This document shows positions 45,725-53,480 of a stretch of 64,000 nt of DNA, piece after piece (the stretch's first letter is position 1; every line of letters starts with the position of its first letter). The DNA is taken from NCBI RefSeq assembly GCF_900111395.1, contig NZ_FOHV01000014.1, positions 1 through 64,000 of the forward strand, read 5' to 3'. The translations under genes were made by a program, and so were the position numbers. The notes beneath the pieces are model-generated. The model made no database searches and was not told the origin of the DNA. It saw nothing but the letters and a program-made list of their open reading frames with translations. The stretch is from Thorsellia anophelis DSM 18579 (GTDB lineage Bacteria; Pseudomonadota; Gammaproteobacteria; Enterobacterales; Thorselliaceae).

Positions 45725-46123
45725 TTAATTTTCTTGAATATTATCTTTTATGGATTTAACTTTACTAATGAACTTATTGGCTGTTGCAATACTTTGCTTT
45801 GCGTCAAGCTCATTAAGCTGAGAATCTAATTTGTAATCAGCAATAATTCTTTTATTTCTTTCGTTTTCTAAGGTGTAAAGTAGCCGCTTAAGTTTTTTTT
45901 CATCTGCTTCTTTAACGTTTAACCTGCTTAAATTTATGGCTAACTGCTGATGAACCCCTTTTTTCGGTATCTTTTTAAATGGGCCAAACTCATTAAGAAT
46001 GCAGTGGTACATTGCGTAATAAGATCTTGATACTACATTCCTGTTGTAAATCTCTGAATTATTCAGACCTATTATTGATGTAGCAAAATCCAAAAATGAT
46101 AAATAATTAATTTGCGCTGACAT
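45725..46123 (-). CDS. HEPN-like protein, second gene of cassette B
   Basis: 132 residues with VSRSYYAMYH (Arg33-x6-His40) and ENERNKRIIADYKLD, matching the protein at 41688. Overlaps its partner by 17 bases. Two copies of the same cassette only 4 kb apart imply duplication followed by divergence, which argues that the pair is the functional unit. Confidence 0.7.
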   Translation of the reverse strand: MSAQINYLSFLDFATSIIGLNNSEIYNRNVVSRSYYAMYHCILNEFGPFKKIPKKGVHQQLAINLSRLNVKEADEKKLKRLLYTLENERNKRIIADYKLDSQLNELDAKQSIATANKFISKVKSIKDNIQEN

Positions 46124-46895
46124 TTATCCCATACCCTATTTTGCTGTTTACTGAGAAGTAAATTGGGAATTTAACGTCTCCCTCATACAAATCGACTATT
46201 TTATCCGCTAGCTCGAAATTAAGATCAACTACTGTATCAACATCAGCATCAAGACAGATGAACATTGTAGGAGTTAACTCATTAGGTAAACAAACTCGTG
46301 TGATATTGAAACTAGATGTTTCGATTAAGCTTAGAGCCAACTTTATATTACGCAAAATATTATCTGGGTTTTCTTTGGTTGCCTTTATAGCTTTCTGAAT
46401 AGCTGTCGTATATTTTCTTTGCATTTTAACATCCACCTTTGCATCATCAAGAATCTCTTTTTCTTCAGTAAATCTGACTTTATTAATCACAGCAAAAGCA
46501 CTTGTTATTATTTTTAGGTCACAAAATAAATACCCTATGAAAATTACATTTGTCAAAACCCCGTTATCTAAATGAAAGTCAACTTGTTCTAATTCCTTTA
46601 TCAAATTATATGAGCTAATATATTGATTTTTCATATTAAGTGCAAAAAGATAATTATTGGCAACAAGACCTGAAATATGTGCTCCTCCTGAAAAAATGGA
46701 CATTGCTTCGTCTAAATTTCCTAAATAGGCACTCAACAAGCCCTCACAGGAAATTCTGATTTCTATATCATCACATAAAAGGATATCTCTTTTTATCATA
46801 GCTAATTGGAATTCAGTAAGTACTGATTTATTTTTCAATGCATCAGCCAGAAGCACTACATGCTCAAAAGCTTTGGGTTTGGGTATCATGCTCAT
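46107..46895 (-). CDS. Helical partner protein, first gene of cassette B
   Basis: About 262 residues from ATG 46895 (GGAG eight bases upstream). Same length, helical build and C-terminal beta segment (TMFICLDADVDTVVDLNFELADKIVDLYEGDVKFPIYFS) as the protein at 42092. N-terminal helices AFEHVVLLADALKNKSVLTEF. Expected to bind the HEPN-like protein. No known family assigned. Confidence 0.65.
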   Translation of the reverse strand: MSMIPKPKAFEHVVLLADALKNKSVLTEFQLAMIKRDILLCDDIEIRISCEGLLSAYLGNLDEAMSIFSGGAHISGLVANNYLFALNMKNQYISSYNLIKELEQVDFHLDNGVLTNVIFIGYLFCDLKIITSAFAVINKVRFTEEKEILDDAKVDVKMQRKYTTAIQKAIKATKENPDNILRNIKLALSLIETSSFNITRVCLPNELTPTMFICLDADVDTVVDLNFELADKIVDLYEGDVKFPIYFSVNSKIGYGINVSAN

Positions 46896-46922
46896 CAGTA
46901 TCACTCCAATAAATTTATTCAA

Positions 46923-47375
46923 ATTGTTGCAATACTAACTTATACAGCTCCATATTTAAAGGAGGATTTAGACTGGTTAACTTTTGTACTTTGATAATCC
47001 AAATTTGGAGAACCAAAGTGTGAAACGTAGACATCCATTTGGGTATTACGGTAAAATCAAAGTGGTAGCACATCAAATTGACGTTAAGGAATAATATCAA
47101 TTACATAACAAGGCTAACGCCTAAATGGTGTTAAGGAACAAAATCAATAAATCAGATGATGTGCTTTTGTTGAGGTCGTCGAATCAACGACCCGAGTAAT
47201 TCCATTGGTAGTCGAATCAACTACCAATGACCACAACAACTAAATTAACCCGCAACTTTTCGCAGGTTATTCCTTGTTATTACATAAACCAAAACTGATA
47301 TTTATAATAAAATCAATATACTAGATTGCTAAATTCTAGTATTTACTTTAAATTCAGTTAACTAGATTATATAGC
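46923..47375. other. Gap with three consecutive RNA hairpins
   Basis: No ORF I can support. The right half (47174-47268) holds three hairpins listed separately; the left half shows nothing recognisable. Confidence 0.6.
47174..47268 (-). ncRNA. Triple hairpin element with conserved loop
   Basis: Hairpin 1 (47174-47192) is GGTCGT-CGAATCA-ACGACC; hairpin 2 (47204-47228) is ATTGGTAGT-CGAATCA-ACTACCAAT. The loops are identical while the stems differ by a compensated C-G to A-T pair, which indicates selection on RNA (or on a dyad-symmetric protein site). Hairpin 3 (47247-47268) is AACCCGC/GCAGGTT with one mismatch. They lie downstream of the P22-type antirepressor and may be a transcript end, a processing site or an antisense RNA. 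Confidence 0.5.
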
Positions 47376-47951
47376 TTATTTCTTTTCACCAATAAGCGCA
47401 AATTCGAACTGCAATTGATAGCGTTTCGTCCAAGCCTCAACCCTTTCTTTGATTTCTTTCTTAGCTCTTTTACGTACATTCATAAATACAGCGCCTTTAC
47501 TTGCGTTCTCAAAAGTCTCTTTGTCGTACCGAGCTATTTCTTGGGCTTCCACTTCAGCAGGACTAAATGACCTAGGTTTGACCTGACCAGTAGTCCAGTA
47601 TTCATAGAGAACATCATCGCACTGTTCTTGGTACTGAATAACTTTATCGCGTATTTCAGGTTTAACTTTGCTTGGGCTGATGGTTGCCAACCAACCAGCT
47701 AATTTGCGGAGGGCAAGGCAGGTCATCATCTGATCACCTCCTTTTGAAGGTATAACGATTTCCGTTACACCTTTTGTAAAGCGCCGCTTTAACTTCTCAT
47801 TTTGAGATTGCCAAGTTAAGCCCATACCTTCAACAACAGGTTTCATGGGAACAAATGGTTCACCATTATGTTCAACAACAAATAAATCAGCACCGTGAAA
47901 TGGAACTCTGATAGTCGAATTGGTATTAACTGTGCTTAATTGATTTTGCAT
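47376..47951 (-). CDS. P22-type antirepressor (P22_AR_N domain)
   Basis: 191 residues from ATG 47951 (AAGGAG six bases upstream). The N-terminal domain (VPFHGADLFVVEHNGEPFVPMKPVVEGMGLTW, GGDQMMTCLALRKLAGWLATISPSKV, VIQYQEQCDDVLYEYW) is that of phage P22 Ant. The C-terminal part is charged and differs from P22. Located as first cargo gene after T and preceded by a long inverted repeat. Confidence 0.85.
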   Translation of the reverse strand: MQNQLSTVNTNSTIRVPFHGADLFVVEHNGEPFVPMKPVVEGMGLTWQSQNEKLKRRFTKGVTEIVIPSKGGDQMMTCLALRKLAGWLATISPSKVKPEIRDKVIQYQEQCDDVLYEYWTTGQVKPRSFSPAEVEAQEIARYDKETFENASKGAVFMNVRKRAKKEIKERVEAWTKRYQLQFEFALIGEKK

Positions 47952-47966
47952 AATAATTCTCCTTAT

Positions 47967-48038
47967 GGAATGAGCCAAAGCGCACGGATATGTAGCCCAC
48001 AGAGTTAGAATTAACTACTTACCCCATTGGCTCATTCC
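47967..48038 (-). promoter_or_regulatory. Long inverted repeat in the antirepressor leader
   Basis: GGAATGAGCCAA (47967-47978) and TTGGCTCATTCC (48027-48038) are a perfect 12-bp inverted repeat with a 48-base loop, ending just before the Shine-Dalgarno AAGGAG. The folded RNA would press on the ribosome binding site. A second hairpin (GCGCCACGCACGGCGC region near 48060-48075) precedes it. Confidence 0.65.
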
Positions 48039-48082
48039 GTAAAGCCCTGTGATTATGTCGCGCCGTGCGTGGCGCATAAAAA

Positions 48083-48105
48083 AGCCCCGAGGATTAGTCG
48101 AGGCT
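48083..48105 (-). terminator. Hairpin at the end of the G-T unit
   Basis: AGCC / GGCT with inner CGA/TCG pairs and a T-run on the minus strand; touches the stop of the T frame. Confidence 0.6.
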
Positions 48106-48408
48106 ATTTGTTTGATTTATGGATTTCAGCGAGTGCCGTATATTCCATAATTTGAAGATCACTAAAAATTTGCGGTCGCTCTTTCTTTTTGATACCAAGT
48201 AGATCAAAAATCGCTGGCAAAGCGTTATAGTCCAAGCCTGTTGCGCCACCGAATGAATAGCGCCATTGAGAACCCATTCTTTGAAATACTGATACACTCA
48301 ATTCATTTTCAGGATAGATATCGACACTGAAATCATCCTCAGTGAAGCCTAAAAATTCAAGACCTGACTTATCAACTTGTTGGTATAAAGCCTTAGCGAC
48401 CTCGACTA
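48104..48408 (-). CDS. T: Tail assembly chaperone T extension (reached by -1 frameshift)
   Basis: The frame -1 to gene G is open from the slippery site to TAG/TAA at 48104 and encodes about 100 residues (LVEVAKALYQQVDKSGLEF...RMGSQWRYSFGGATGLDYNALPAIFDLLGIKKKERPQIF). It has no good start of its own (TTG 48301 lacks a ribosome binding site), as expected for a domain made only as the GT fusion. In lambda the T domain brings the tape measure and tail tube subunits together. Confidence 0.8.
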
Positions 48409-48723
48409 GTTTTTTTCGCGTGAACCAGTCATTTCTTCTGAATATGCGCTGATAATTGCATGAGCAGAGCGAGGGTAATTATCAAGGAGTATTTTAAAGT
48501 TATCTTCATTAAACTTATCTTCTAAGTCCCAATCAGATACAAAGCGAGAAAGGTATTCTGCGTCATGAACATCCTGATCATCTTCAATTTGCATTAATTC
48601 AATTAGTTTTTCTCTTGGGTGATGTTTAAAAGTAAATTCAATATCAGCGTTGCCTTTCCCTGGTACTGGTATTTTTACTTTTAGTTTGAATGTTGGATTT
48701 GGATTTAGTGTTATTTTAGCCAT
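48406..48723 (-). CDS. G: Tail assembly chaperone G with -1 frameshift site
   Basis: 105 residues (MAKITLNPNPTFKLKVKIPVPGKGNADIEFTFKHHPREKL...). The last codons GAA AAA AAC TAG contain the canonical heptamer A AAA AAC (complement of 48409-48415) immediately before the stop, so a small share of ribosomes shifts to the T frame and makes GT of about 210 residues. Lies between the tail tube gene and cargo, preceding H as in lambda. Confidence 0.88.
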   Translation of the reverse strand: MAKITLNPNPTFKLKVKIPVPGKGNADIEFTFKHHPREKLIELMQIEDDQDVHDAEYLSRFVSDWDLEDKFNEDNFKILLDNYPRSAHAIISAYSEEMTGSREKN

Positions 48724-48806
48724 TTTGCACCTTTAACTTTGTTGATTATTTGCGCACCCTAAAATGGAGAGCGCAAAATTTAGACTTTTGTTTTTATAAA
48801 CTTTAT

Positions 48807-49466
48807 CTATTCGCTGTATTTATGGAACGTTAAGCGAGATGATTCAACGTTGATACCTGCTGAAATCGTTTCTGCTTCGTTCTGTTTTGATGTTGGAGTG
48901 TCATCAAAAGAGATTGTTCCAGCGAAGTATCTATTTTCGCTTGCTTTCGGCACGTACATCTTAATTGCATGAATGGCTTGTGATTCATCAGCCTTACGCA
49001 TTAATGGATAGAATGGCAAAGTAGAATCATGAACAATCGTCAGTTTTACTGCCTTTGGAGACTTATAGGTGTTAATTTGGCGCGCTTTATCGTCAGATAG
49101 AAATTGAACCTCAGTGGTTTGCTGTTCCCCACCTGAAAAATCAATATCTTTAATCTGTGAGATTTCAGTCCAGCCCTCAATTTTCTGAATAGAGCCTATA
49201 CCACCACCTTCATTGAAACGGTTGGTGTTAGATGTATCTACACCCTTAAGTGTAATTTGGTCTCCTGTAACTTCAATTTCAGTTACTAACTGATTGATAC
49301 CAGACCAGCCTGATTTTATGAGAACCACATCACCAGTTTTTAACGTATGAGTATCTTCAAGTGTTACAATTGCATTTTCAGCATTTGAAATCTCTGAAAA
49401 CGCTAAGGCAGTCGCTAACAATGTACTAGCGGATAGTGTTGCGCCATTTGGTAATGAAATAGCCAT
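48807..49466 (-). CDS. V: Major tail tube protein V
   Basis: 219 residues (MAISLPNGATLSASTLLATALAFSEIS, VVLIKSGWSGINQLVTEIE, STLPFYPLMRKADES). Beta-sandwich tail tube subunit of siphophages, matching the V position between U and G. No Ig-like C-terminal domain, unlike lambda V. Confidence 0.85.
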   Translation of the reverse strand: MAISLPNGATLSASTLLATALAFSEISNAENAIVTLEDTHTLKTGDVVLIKSGWSGINQLVTEIEVTGDQITLKGVDTSNTNRFNEGGGIGSIQKIEGWTEISQIKDIDFSGGEQQTTEVQFLSDDKARQINTYKSPKAVKLTIVHDSTLPFYPLMRKADESQAIHAIKMYVPKASENRYFAGTISFDDTPTSKQNEAETISAGINVESSRLTFHKYSE

Positions 49467-49494
49467 AATAATTTCCTCGTTTAGAAATAAAAAA

Positions 49495-49509
49495 CCGCCT
49501 CAAGGGCGG
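49495..49509 (-). terminator. Hairpin between U and V
   Basis: CCGCC / GGCGG stem with TTTTTTATTT on the minus strand. Confidence 0.6.
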
Positions 49510-49531
49510 CTATTAATGTTTAAATAATCGT

Positions 49532-49933
49532 TTAGGTATCAGCTCGATAATTAAAGCTAATTGATTGTGTGAAAATGAAATTCTGTGTTATTGGTGGAAG
49601 CGTATAAGGAACACTGATGACATGAACTTTAGTGCCATTTTTTTCTAACGTGCTATTAAAATCAAACAATTGAATTAACTCATTTGCGATCTCAAGCACT
49701 TTGGATTCTCCAGTACCTGCCTGAGTGTTAATGTTAATCTGACACACACCTTTGTAAGTTCTCATGCCACCGGCAACATCTATAGAAGTGGTTGTAGCCG
49801 GCATGATATGTAATTCAAGATGTGTTTCTGATTTACTATCAAATGATAAATTTGGATAAGCAATCTGTAGCCCTTTTGTATCAGCATAGTGAGCTAATTT
49901 AGAACGAATCAGGTTATTGATTTCTTTTTGCAT
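49532..49933 (-). CDS. U: Tail terminator protein U
   Basis: 133 residues (IRSKLAHYADTKGLQIAYPNLSF, GVCQININTQAGTGESKVLEIANELIQLFDFN), the fold and motif of lambda gpU/DUF4128 tail terminators that cap the growing tail. Overlaps the preceding Z-like gene by one base. Confidence 0.8.
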   Translation of the reverse strand: MQKEINNLIRSKLAHYADTKGLQIAYPNLSFDSKSETHLELHIMPATTTSIDVAGGMRTYKGVCQININTQAGTGESKVLEIANELIQLFDFNSTLEKNGTKVHVISVPYTLPPITQNFIFTQSISFNYRADT

Positions 49934-50346
49934 TATCTATTCAGCTCCCTTGCTATCTCATCAATCCAGTCTTGAATCTCAATTGCAGTAATTCGCACCA
50001 TGCCTCTTGGAGCTTGTTTAGAATGGCCGTCCTCCAATTCAATTGCATAAGGCAAACTGTTTTGAATATAAATAGCCTCAACACCTGAATTAAAAGCATC
50101 TAAAGCGGCCTGCCCAGTGCTAATTACAATGGCTCCTGTTTTGTCTAGATTTTCAAATTGGGTCATATCTTCTTTATTGAAAGATACGTGCCAATTTCCT
50201 CGAAAGCGTCCAGTATCAACGGGAGATTTCATAACTAATGAGCTTAAGACTCTTAAACCTAACATTTTAACGAAATCGTCAAGCCTATCCGAATAACTTT
50301 GAAGTAAAGATGATAAATCAATATCCCAACCAGATTGATTAGACAT
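49933..50346 (-). CDS. Z: HK97-gp10/lambda Z-like minor tail protein
   Basis: 137 residues with SPVDTGRFRGNWHVSF, the hallmark of HK97 gp10-like proteins, and YAIELEDGHSKQAPRGMVRI. It connects head completion and tail ends. Tightly packed between the connector and U genes. Confidence 0.85.
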   Translation of the reverse strand: MSNQSGWDIDLSSLLQSYSDRLDDFVKMLGLRVLSSLVMKSPVDTGRFRGNWHVSFNKEDMTQFENLDKTGAIVISTGQAALDAFNSGVEAIYIQNSLPYAIELEDGHSKQAPRGMVRITAIEIQDWIDEIARELNR

Positions 50347-50709
50347 TTAACACCTCAATTGCAACTCATAATAGATAACAATATCAGCAGGCTGAAATGG
50401 ATTAGGAGATACAACGCGCCATTTTTTACCATCCATAATGACAAAATCACCTACTCGTATTTCATTATCTGCAGTACACATCAGTTTTACATCGCCTACT
50501 TGTATAAGTGAACTTGTTAACTCCGATGGGTATTGAGTTTGTCTTGGGCCATATGAGAATCGTACACCTTTAACTTCAAATGTTTCGTCTTCTTTGGGTT
50601 GCTCGATTCCATTAACAATTTCAACACCACCGCCGCGCACTACTTGATAAGTAATTCCATTTTTACTTATCATTCTCATGGCTGTTTGCTTTGCCTTTGA
50701 ATAATCCAT
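50347..50709 (-). CDS. Head-tail connector protein
   Basis: 120 residues from ATG 50709 (MDYSKAKQTAMRMISKNGITY), chosen because GGGGG lies seven bases upstream and longer starts run through the preceding gene. Beta-rich C-terminus (FVIMDGKKWRVVSPNPFQPADIVIYYELQLRC) resembles head-closure/neck proteins. Follows the DnaT-like gene by one base. Confidence 0.75.
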   Translation of the reverse strand: MDYSKAKQTAMRMISKNGITYQVVRGGGVEIVNGIEQPKEDETFEVKGVRFSYGPRQTQYPSELTSSLIQVGDVKLMCTADNEIRVGDFVIMDGKKWRVVSPNPFQPADIVIYYELQLRC

Positions 50710-50710
50710 A

Positions 50711-51172
50711 CTACCCCCTTGTAATTGCTGCTGATCCAAAGCTAACTTTGGTTGTGAAAGGTTTAAGTAATTCATCAACCACAGGAAACTTCTTTTTGAA
50801 ACCGTCAGAGTTGACTGCGAACGTTGTTGACATAGAGCCGAGTGATTCGCTGACAACCTGAGGCTCATGCTGTGACGGCATTAAATCCCCTTTATCAGCT
50901 TCAATAGCTAGAATTAACTGAGCGGTGATGATTTGCCTCGGTATTGAGTTAATATCAACAGCGTCAATTCCAATCCTTGGAAATGACAGCGGTTGACTTG
51001 CTTCCATGCGTGAGCCTGAGTATTCCTTTGATTCGAGATAATCCATTGCTCTTATCAAAAGATGTTCAAGCTTTCCATTTAATGTGATACCGCGCGCCTC
51101 AGCGTAAAAATTCAGCTCATCAACAGTAGCGTAGGAATTGAAACCTAGTGAATCGATATCATTATCAATCAT
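50711..51172 (-). CDS. Head-tail adaptor (DnaT-like fold)
   Basis: 153 residues (NSYATVDELNFYAEARGITLNGKLEHLLIRAMDYLESKEYSGSRME), the pattern labelled DnaT-like single-stranded DNA-binding protein in phages but located and built like an adaptor of the portal (helical bundle, then SFPRIGIDAVDINSIPRQI). Structural role is favoured by gene order. Confidence 0.8.
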   Translation of the reverse strand: MIDNDIDSLGFNSYATVDELNFYAEARGITLNGKLEHLLIRAMDYLESKEYSGSRMEASQPLSFPRIGIDAVDINSIPRQIITAQLILAIEADKGDLMPSQHEPQVVSESLGSMSTTFAVNSDGFKKKFPVVDELLKPFTTKVSFGSAAITRG

Positions 51173-51180
51173 GTTAGCTC

Positions 51181-51555
51181 CTACTCGCTTGCGCCCTGCT
51201 TTTCAACCTGTTGTGTTTCTTCAAGCAGTTTAGATAATTCAGCTTTACTAGCATTTGCATTAAACTCAATGCCTTTTTCAGCTAAAAGTGCCTTGATTTG
51301 CTTTGATGTTAACTCGGTTTGCTTATCTGGTTTATCATCATCACTTGATTCTAAGCCACTAAAATCAATATCAGCCACATCATATTTATCCAAATAGGCT
51401 TTTGGCGCATCACCACAAACCGCATCAGCTTTTTCGATTAAGTCACCGTCTTGATAAGCAGTGCTATCACGGATAGTTAAAGCGTTACGTCTAGCAAAGT
51501 CGATTTGTAATGCTGTGGCGACACCAGTAATAAACCAAAGTGTTTTTTTGTTCAT
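51181..51555 (-). CDS. Small head-module protein with HeH/LEM-like end
   Basis: 124 residues from ATG 51555 (MNKKTLWFITGVATAL); upstream codons are poor. N-terminal part probably a head accessory; residues 88-118 (LTSKQIKALLAEKGIEFNANASKAELSKLLEE) form an HeH/SAP-like helix-extended loop-helix as found in phage head proteins. Located directly after the capsid gene. Confidence 0.75.
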   Translation of the reverse strand: MNKKTLWFITGVATALQIDFARRNALTIRDSTAYQDGDLIEKADAVCGDAPKAYLDKYDVADIDFSGLESSDDDKPDKQTELTSKQIKALLAEKGIEFNANASKAELSKLLEETQQVEKQGASE

Positions 51556-51576
51556 AGTTAAAACCTTTAAATGATA

Positions 51577-51594
51577 AAGGGGCTTTCGCCCCTT
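51577..51594 (-). terminator. Hairpin between capsid and accessory gene
   Basis: AAGGGGC / GCCCCTT with a four-base loop; T-rich on the plus side, ATC on the minus side, so a weaker terminator for late transcripts. Confidence 0.5.
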
Positions 51595-51636
51595 ATTTGT
51601 TGATGTTATGAAACTTTGTGATGGCAAAAGCTTTGA

Positions 51637-52596
51637 TTAGCCTTTGCTGATGTAGAGAACACCTGCCGTATCTTTGTGACTAGAAGCAGAGCGCTCCCAA
51701 TTAGCAGATGTACCGATTGAGGTATCTGTTGGTGAAACACCGCCGTTCTCTTTCAACCACTTATAGCCTTGAACGCTAAGGTTGTAAGACCACTCAGACT
51801 GGTACTTGCTTGTGATATTTTCTTTACCAGTTGTACGCTCTAAAACTGCATCAAAATCATCATTGCTTGCGACACGAACAGCCGCATCAGTTAAGCCAAG
51901 CGATCGGAATTTACGAGTATCGCCAGTACCTTGAACGAGTGCCTCTGAGTCAGTAACTACTATCAAGCGGCCGAATGGGTCACGTTGAATGTTTACACCT
52001 TCGTAAGAGAACAAGCGTTCATTATTTGTAAGGGCATTTTGATAAAGTTGGCTTGCTGCACCTGAGTGCATAATCCACGCTTTAATTGCACTTGAGCGGT
52101 CACCAAATTTAAAGCCTGCATCAGTTAAACCTGCAAATGATGCATTGTTTGCGCCGCCGTCGTGAGTTACATCTGCATTGCCTGAAATTGCTGCAACTGC
52201 TGCTCGAACACCACTATTTACCATATCAAGTGTTCTGGCGCGTGCTAATTGCTCACCGATGGTATAAGCCGCTAACTGTGGATTTTGACGAACCCAGTTG
52301 TACTGCGCGTTATCCCATAATAGCGTAGGTGTACCCGCTGCGACTTTAACAGCGATATCTACAAGCTGTTGTAAGCGAGTAGAGTTGATATCAGCATCGG
52401 AGTTCACATCACGTCTACGAACAAGACCGTTGACAAGCTTGAAACTTGCGCGGACTGCTTCGTCACCTGTAATAGGCTTGTTCTCGATGATAATGGTACC
52501 GGCAGATGCTTCATTAAAAGCGTTGATATTTTGCGATGCTAATTCAGTAATCGCAGTGTAAGTTTGTTGATTAAATTTAGCTAAATCGAAAGGCAT
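51637..52596 (-). CDS. Major capsid protein
   Basis: 319 residues (MPFDLAKFNQQTYTAITELASQNINAFNEAS, AIKAWIMHSGAASQLYQNAL, YQSEWSYNLSVQGYKW). Features of a HK97-fold capsid subunit family used with DUF4055 portals. No prohead protease gene is nearby; a separate scaffold gene precedes it, so assembly uses a scaffold. Confidence 0.88.
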   Translation of the reverse strand: MPFDLAKFNQQTYTAITELASQNINAFNEASAGTIIIENKPITGDEAVRASFKLVNGLVRRRDVNSDADINSTRLQQLVDIAVKVAAGTPTLLWDNAQYNWVRQNPQLAAYTIGEQLARARTLDMVNSGVRAAVAAISGNADVTHDGGANNASFAGLTDAGFKFGDRSSAIKAWIMHSGAASQLYQNALTNNERLFSYEGVNIQRDPFGRLIVVTDSEALVQGTGDTRKFRSLGLTDAAVRVASNDDFDAVLERTTGKENITSKYQSEWSYNLSVQGYKWLKENGGVSPTDTSIGTSANWERSASSHKDTAGVLYISKG

Positions 52597-52607
52597 AATT
52601 TATTTCC

Positions 52608-53411
52608 TTATTTTGAGTTTGCATTAAGCCACGCAACGCGTTGCTCATCTGTTTTGCATTCTGCTAATGTTGCCGGCAGATTGCCATTTGGCTTACCTGT
52701 ACCGCCTGCCCCAGTGCCCTGAGCCTGTGGCCAAAGATGCGGCGCTGTTTCTTTGGTTGATTCAATCCACTCTTGCACGGTTAGCGGTGTTCTGCCGTCC
52801 TTGCCATAAATAACTGAACCGTCCTTATCTAGTGCGACAGCCTCGCCATCATCACTGATTTTAAATACTGATTGAGCACGTAAAAGTAAGTCTTCATCAG
52901 CTCCAGAAAGGGCGCCGGCCTTGCTAGCAATCCCACGAACTAAATCCCCAAGCATTCTTCCTTTGAATTTATTAGCGAATTCCCTCGCTGCTTGGAGTTC
53001 AGCATCTTTTGCTTGTAGTTGCTTTTCTGTGTCACTTCTAAAACGCTCTGTACGACGATTTATAACTTCATCAAAATTGCCCTCGGCAATTAACTTAGCC
53101 TCTTCATCGGTTTCAACGCGTTTCATTAGAGCTTTAAGGGCGACTGGATCGAATCCCTCAAAGTTTTTGAGTTGTTCAGCTTGCTCCTTAAGCTTGCCGT
53201 GCAACTCAGAATTTTTATTTTTAAGACCAGTAGTAACCTCGTTAATTTTCTTATCTATAATCGCTTGCACTTCTGGTGTAATTTCAGGGGCTTTTGGAGG
53301 GTTATTACCTCCATCACCAGAACCGCCACCATCACCATCTCCATTTGCAGCATCTCTATATAAACGCCCTGCTGATTGAGCTTCAATAAGCATTCTTAAA
53401 AATTTATTCAT
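52608..53411 (-). CDS. Capsid scaffold protein (DUF4355-like)
   Basis: 267 residues from ATG 53411 (MNKFLRMLIEAQSAGRLYRDA). A Gly/Asp-rich linker, a long charged coiled-coil (NKNSELHGKLKEQAEQLKNFEGFD, EKQLQAKDAELQAAREFANKF), then APHLWPQAQGTGAGGTGKP, the usual build of a phage scaffolding protein. Immediately upstream of the capsid gene. Confidence 0.85.
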   Translation of the reverse strand: MNKFLRMLIEAQSAGRLYRDAANGDGDGGGSGDGGNNPPKAPEITPEVQAIIDKKINEVTTGLKNKNSELHGKLKEQAEQLKNFEGFDPVALKALMKRVETDEEAKLIAEGNFDEVINRRTERFRSDTEKQLQAKDAELQAAREFANKFKGRMLGDLVRGIASKAGALSGADEDLLLRAQSVFKISDDGEAVALDKDGSVIYGKDGRTPLTVQEWIESTKETAPHLWPQAQGTGAGGTGKPNGNLPATLAECKTDEQRVAWLNANSK

Positions 53412-53440
53412 TATTAATTTCCTATGTCTATAAACGAAAA

Positions 53441-53462
53441 AACCCACTACGATGAGTGGGTT
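53441..53462 (-). terminator. Hairpin between Mu F-like and scaffold genes
   Basis: AACCCACT / AGTGGGTT, six-base loop, TTTTTTCG on the minus strand. Confidence 0.7.
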
Positions 53463-53480
53463 AGGTTGATTTAACTACTA

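Noticed and set aside
46915-47100. Minus-strand ORF of 61 residues and a plus-strand frame with KRRHPFGYYGKIKVVAHQ
   Set aside because: No ribosome binding site or family match; treated as non-coding.
48094-48297. Alternative ORF of 67 residues overlapping T
   Set aside because: The -1 frame of G gives a much better T-like product; this one is a shadow.
52921-53379. Plus-strand ORF of 152 residues opposite the scaffold gene
   Set aside because: Antisense of a coiled-coil gene, Ser/Leu-rich product without start signals.
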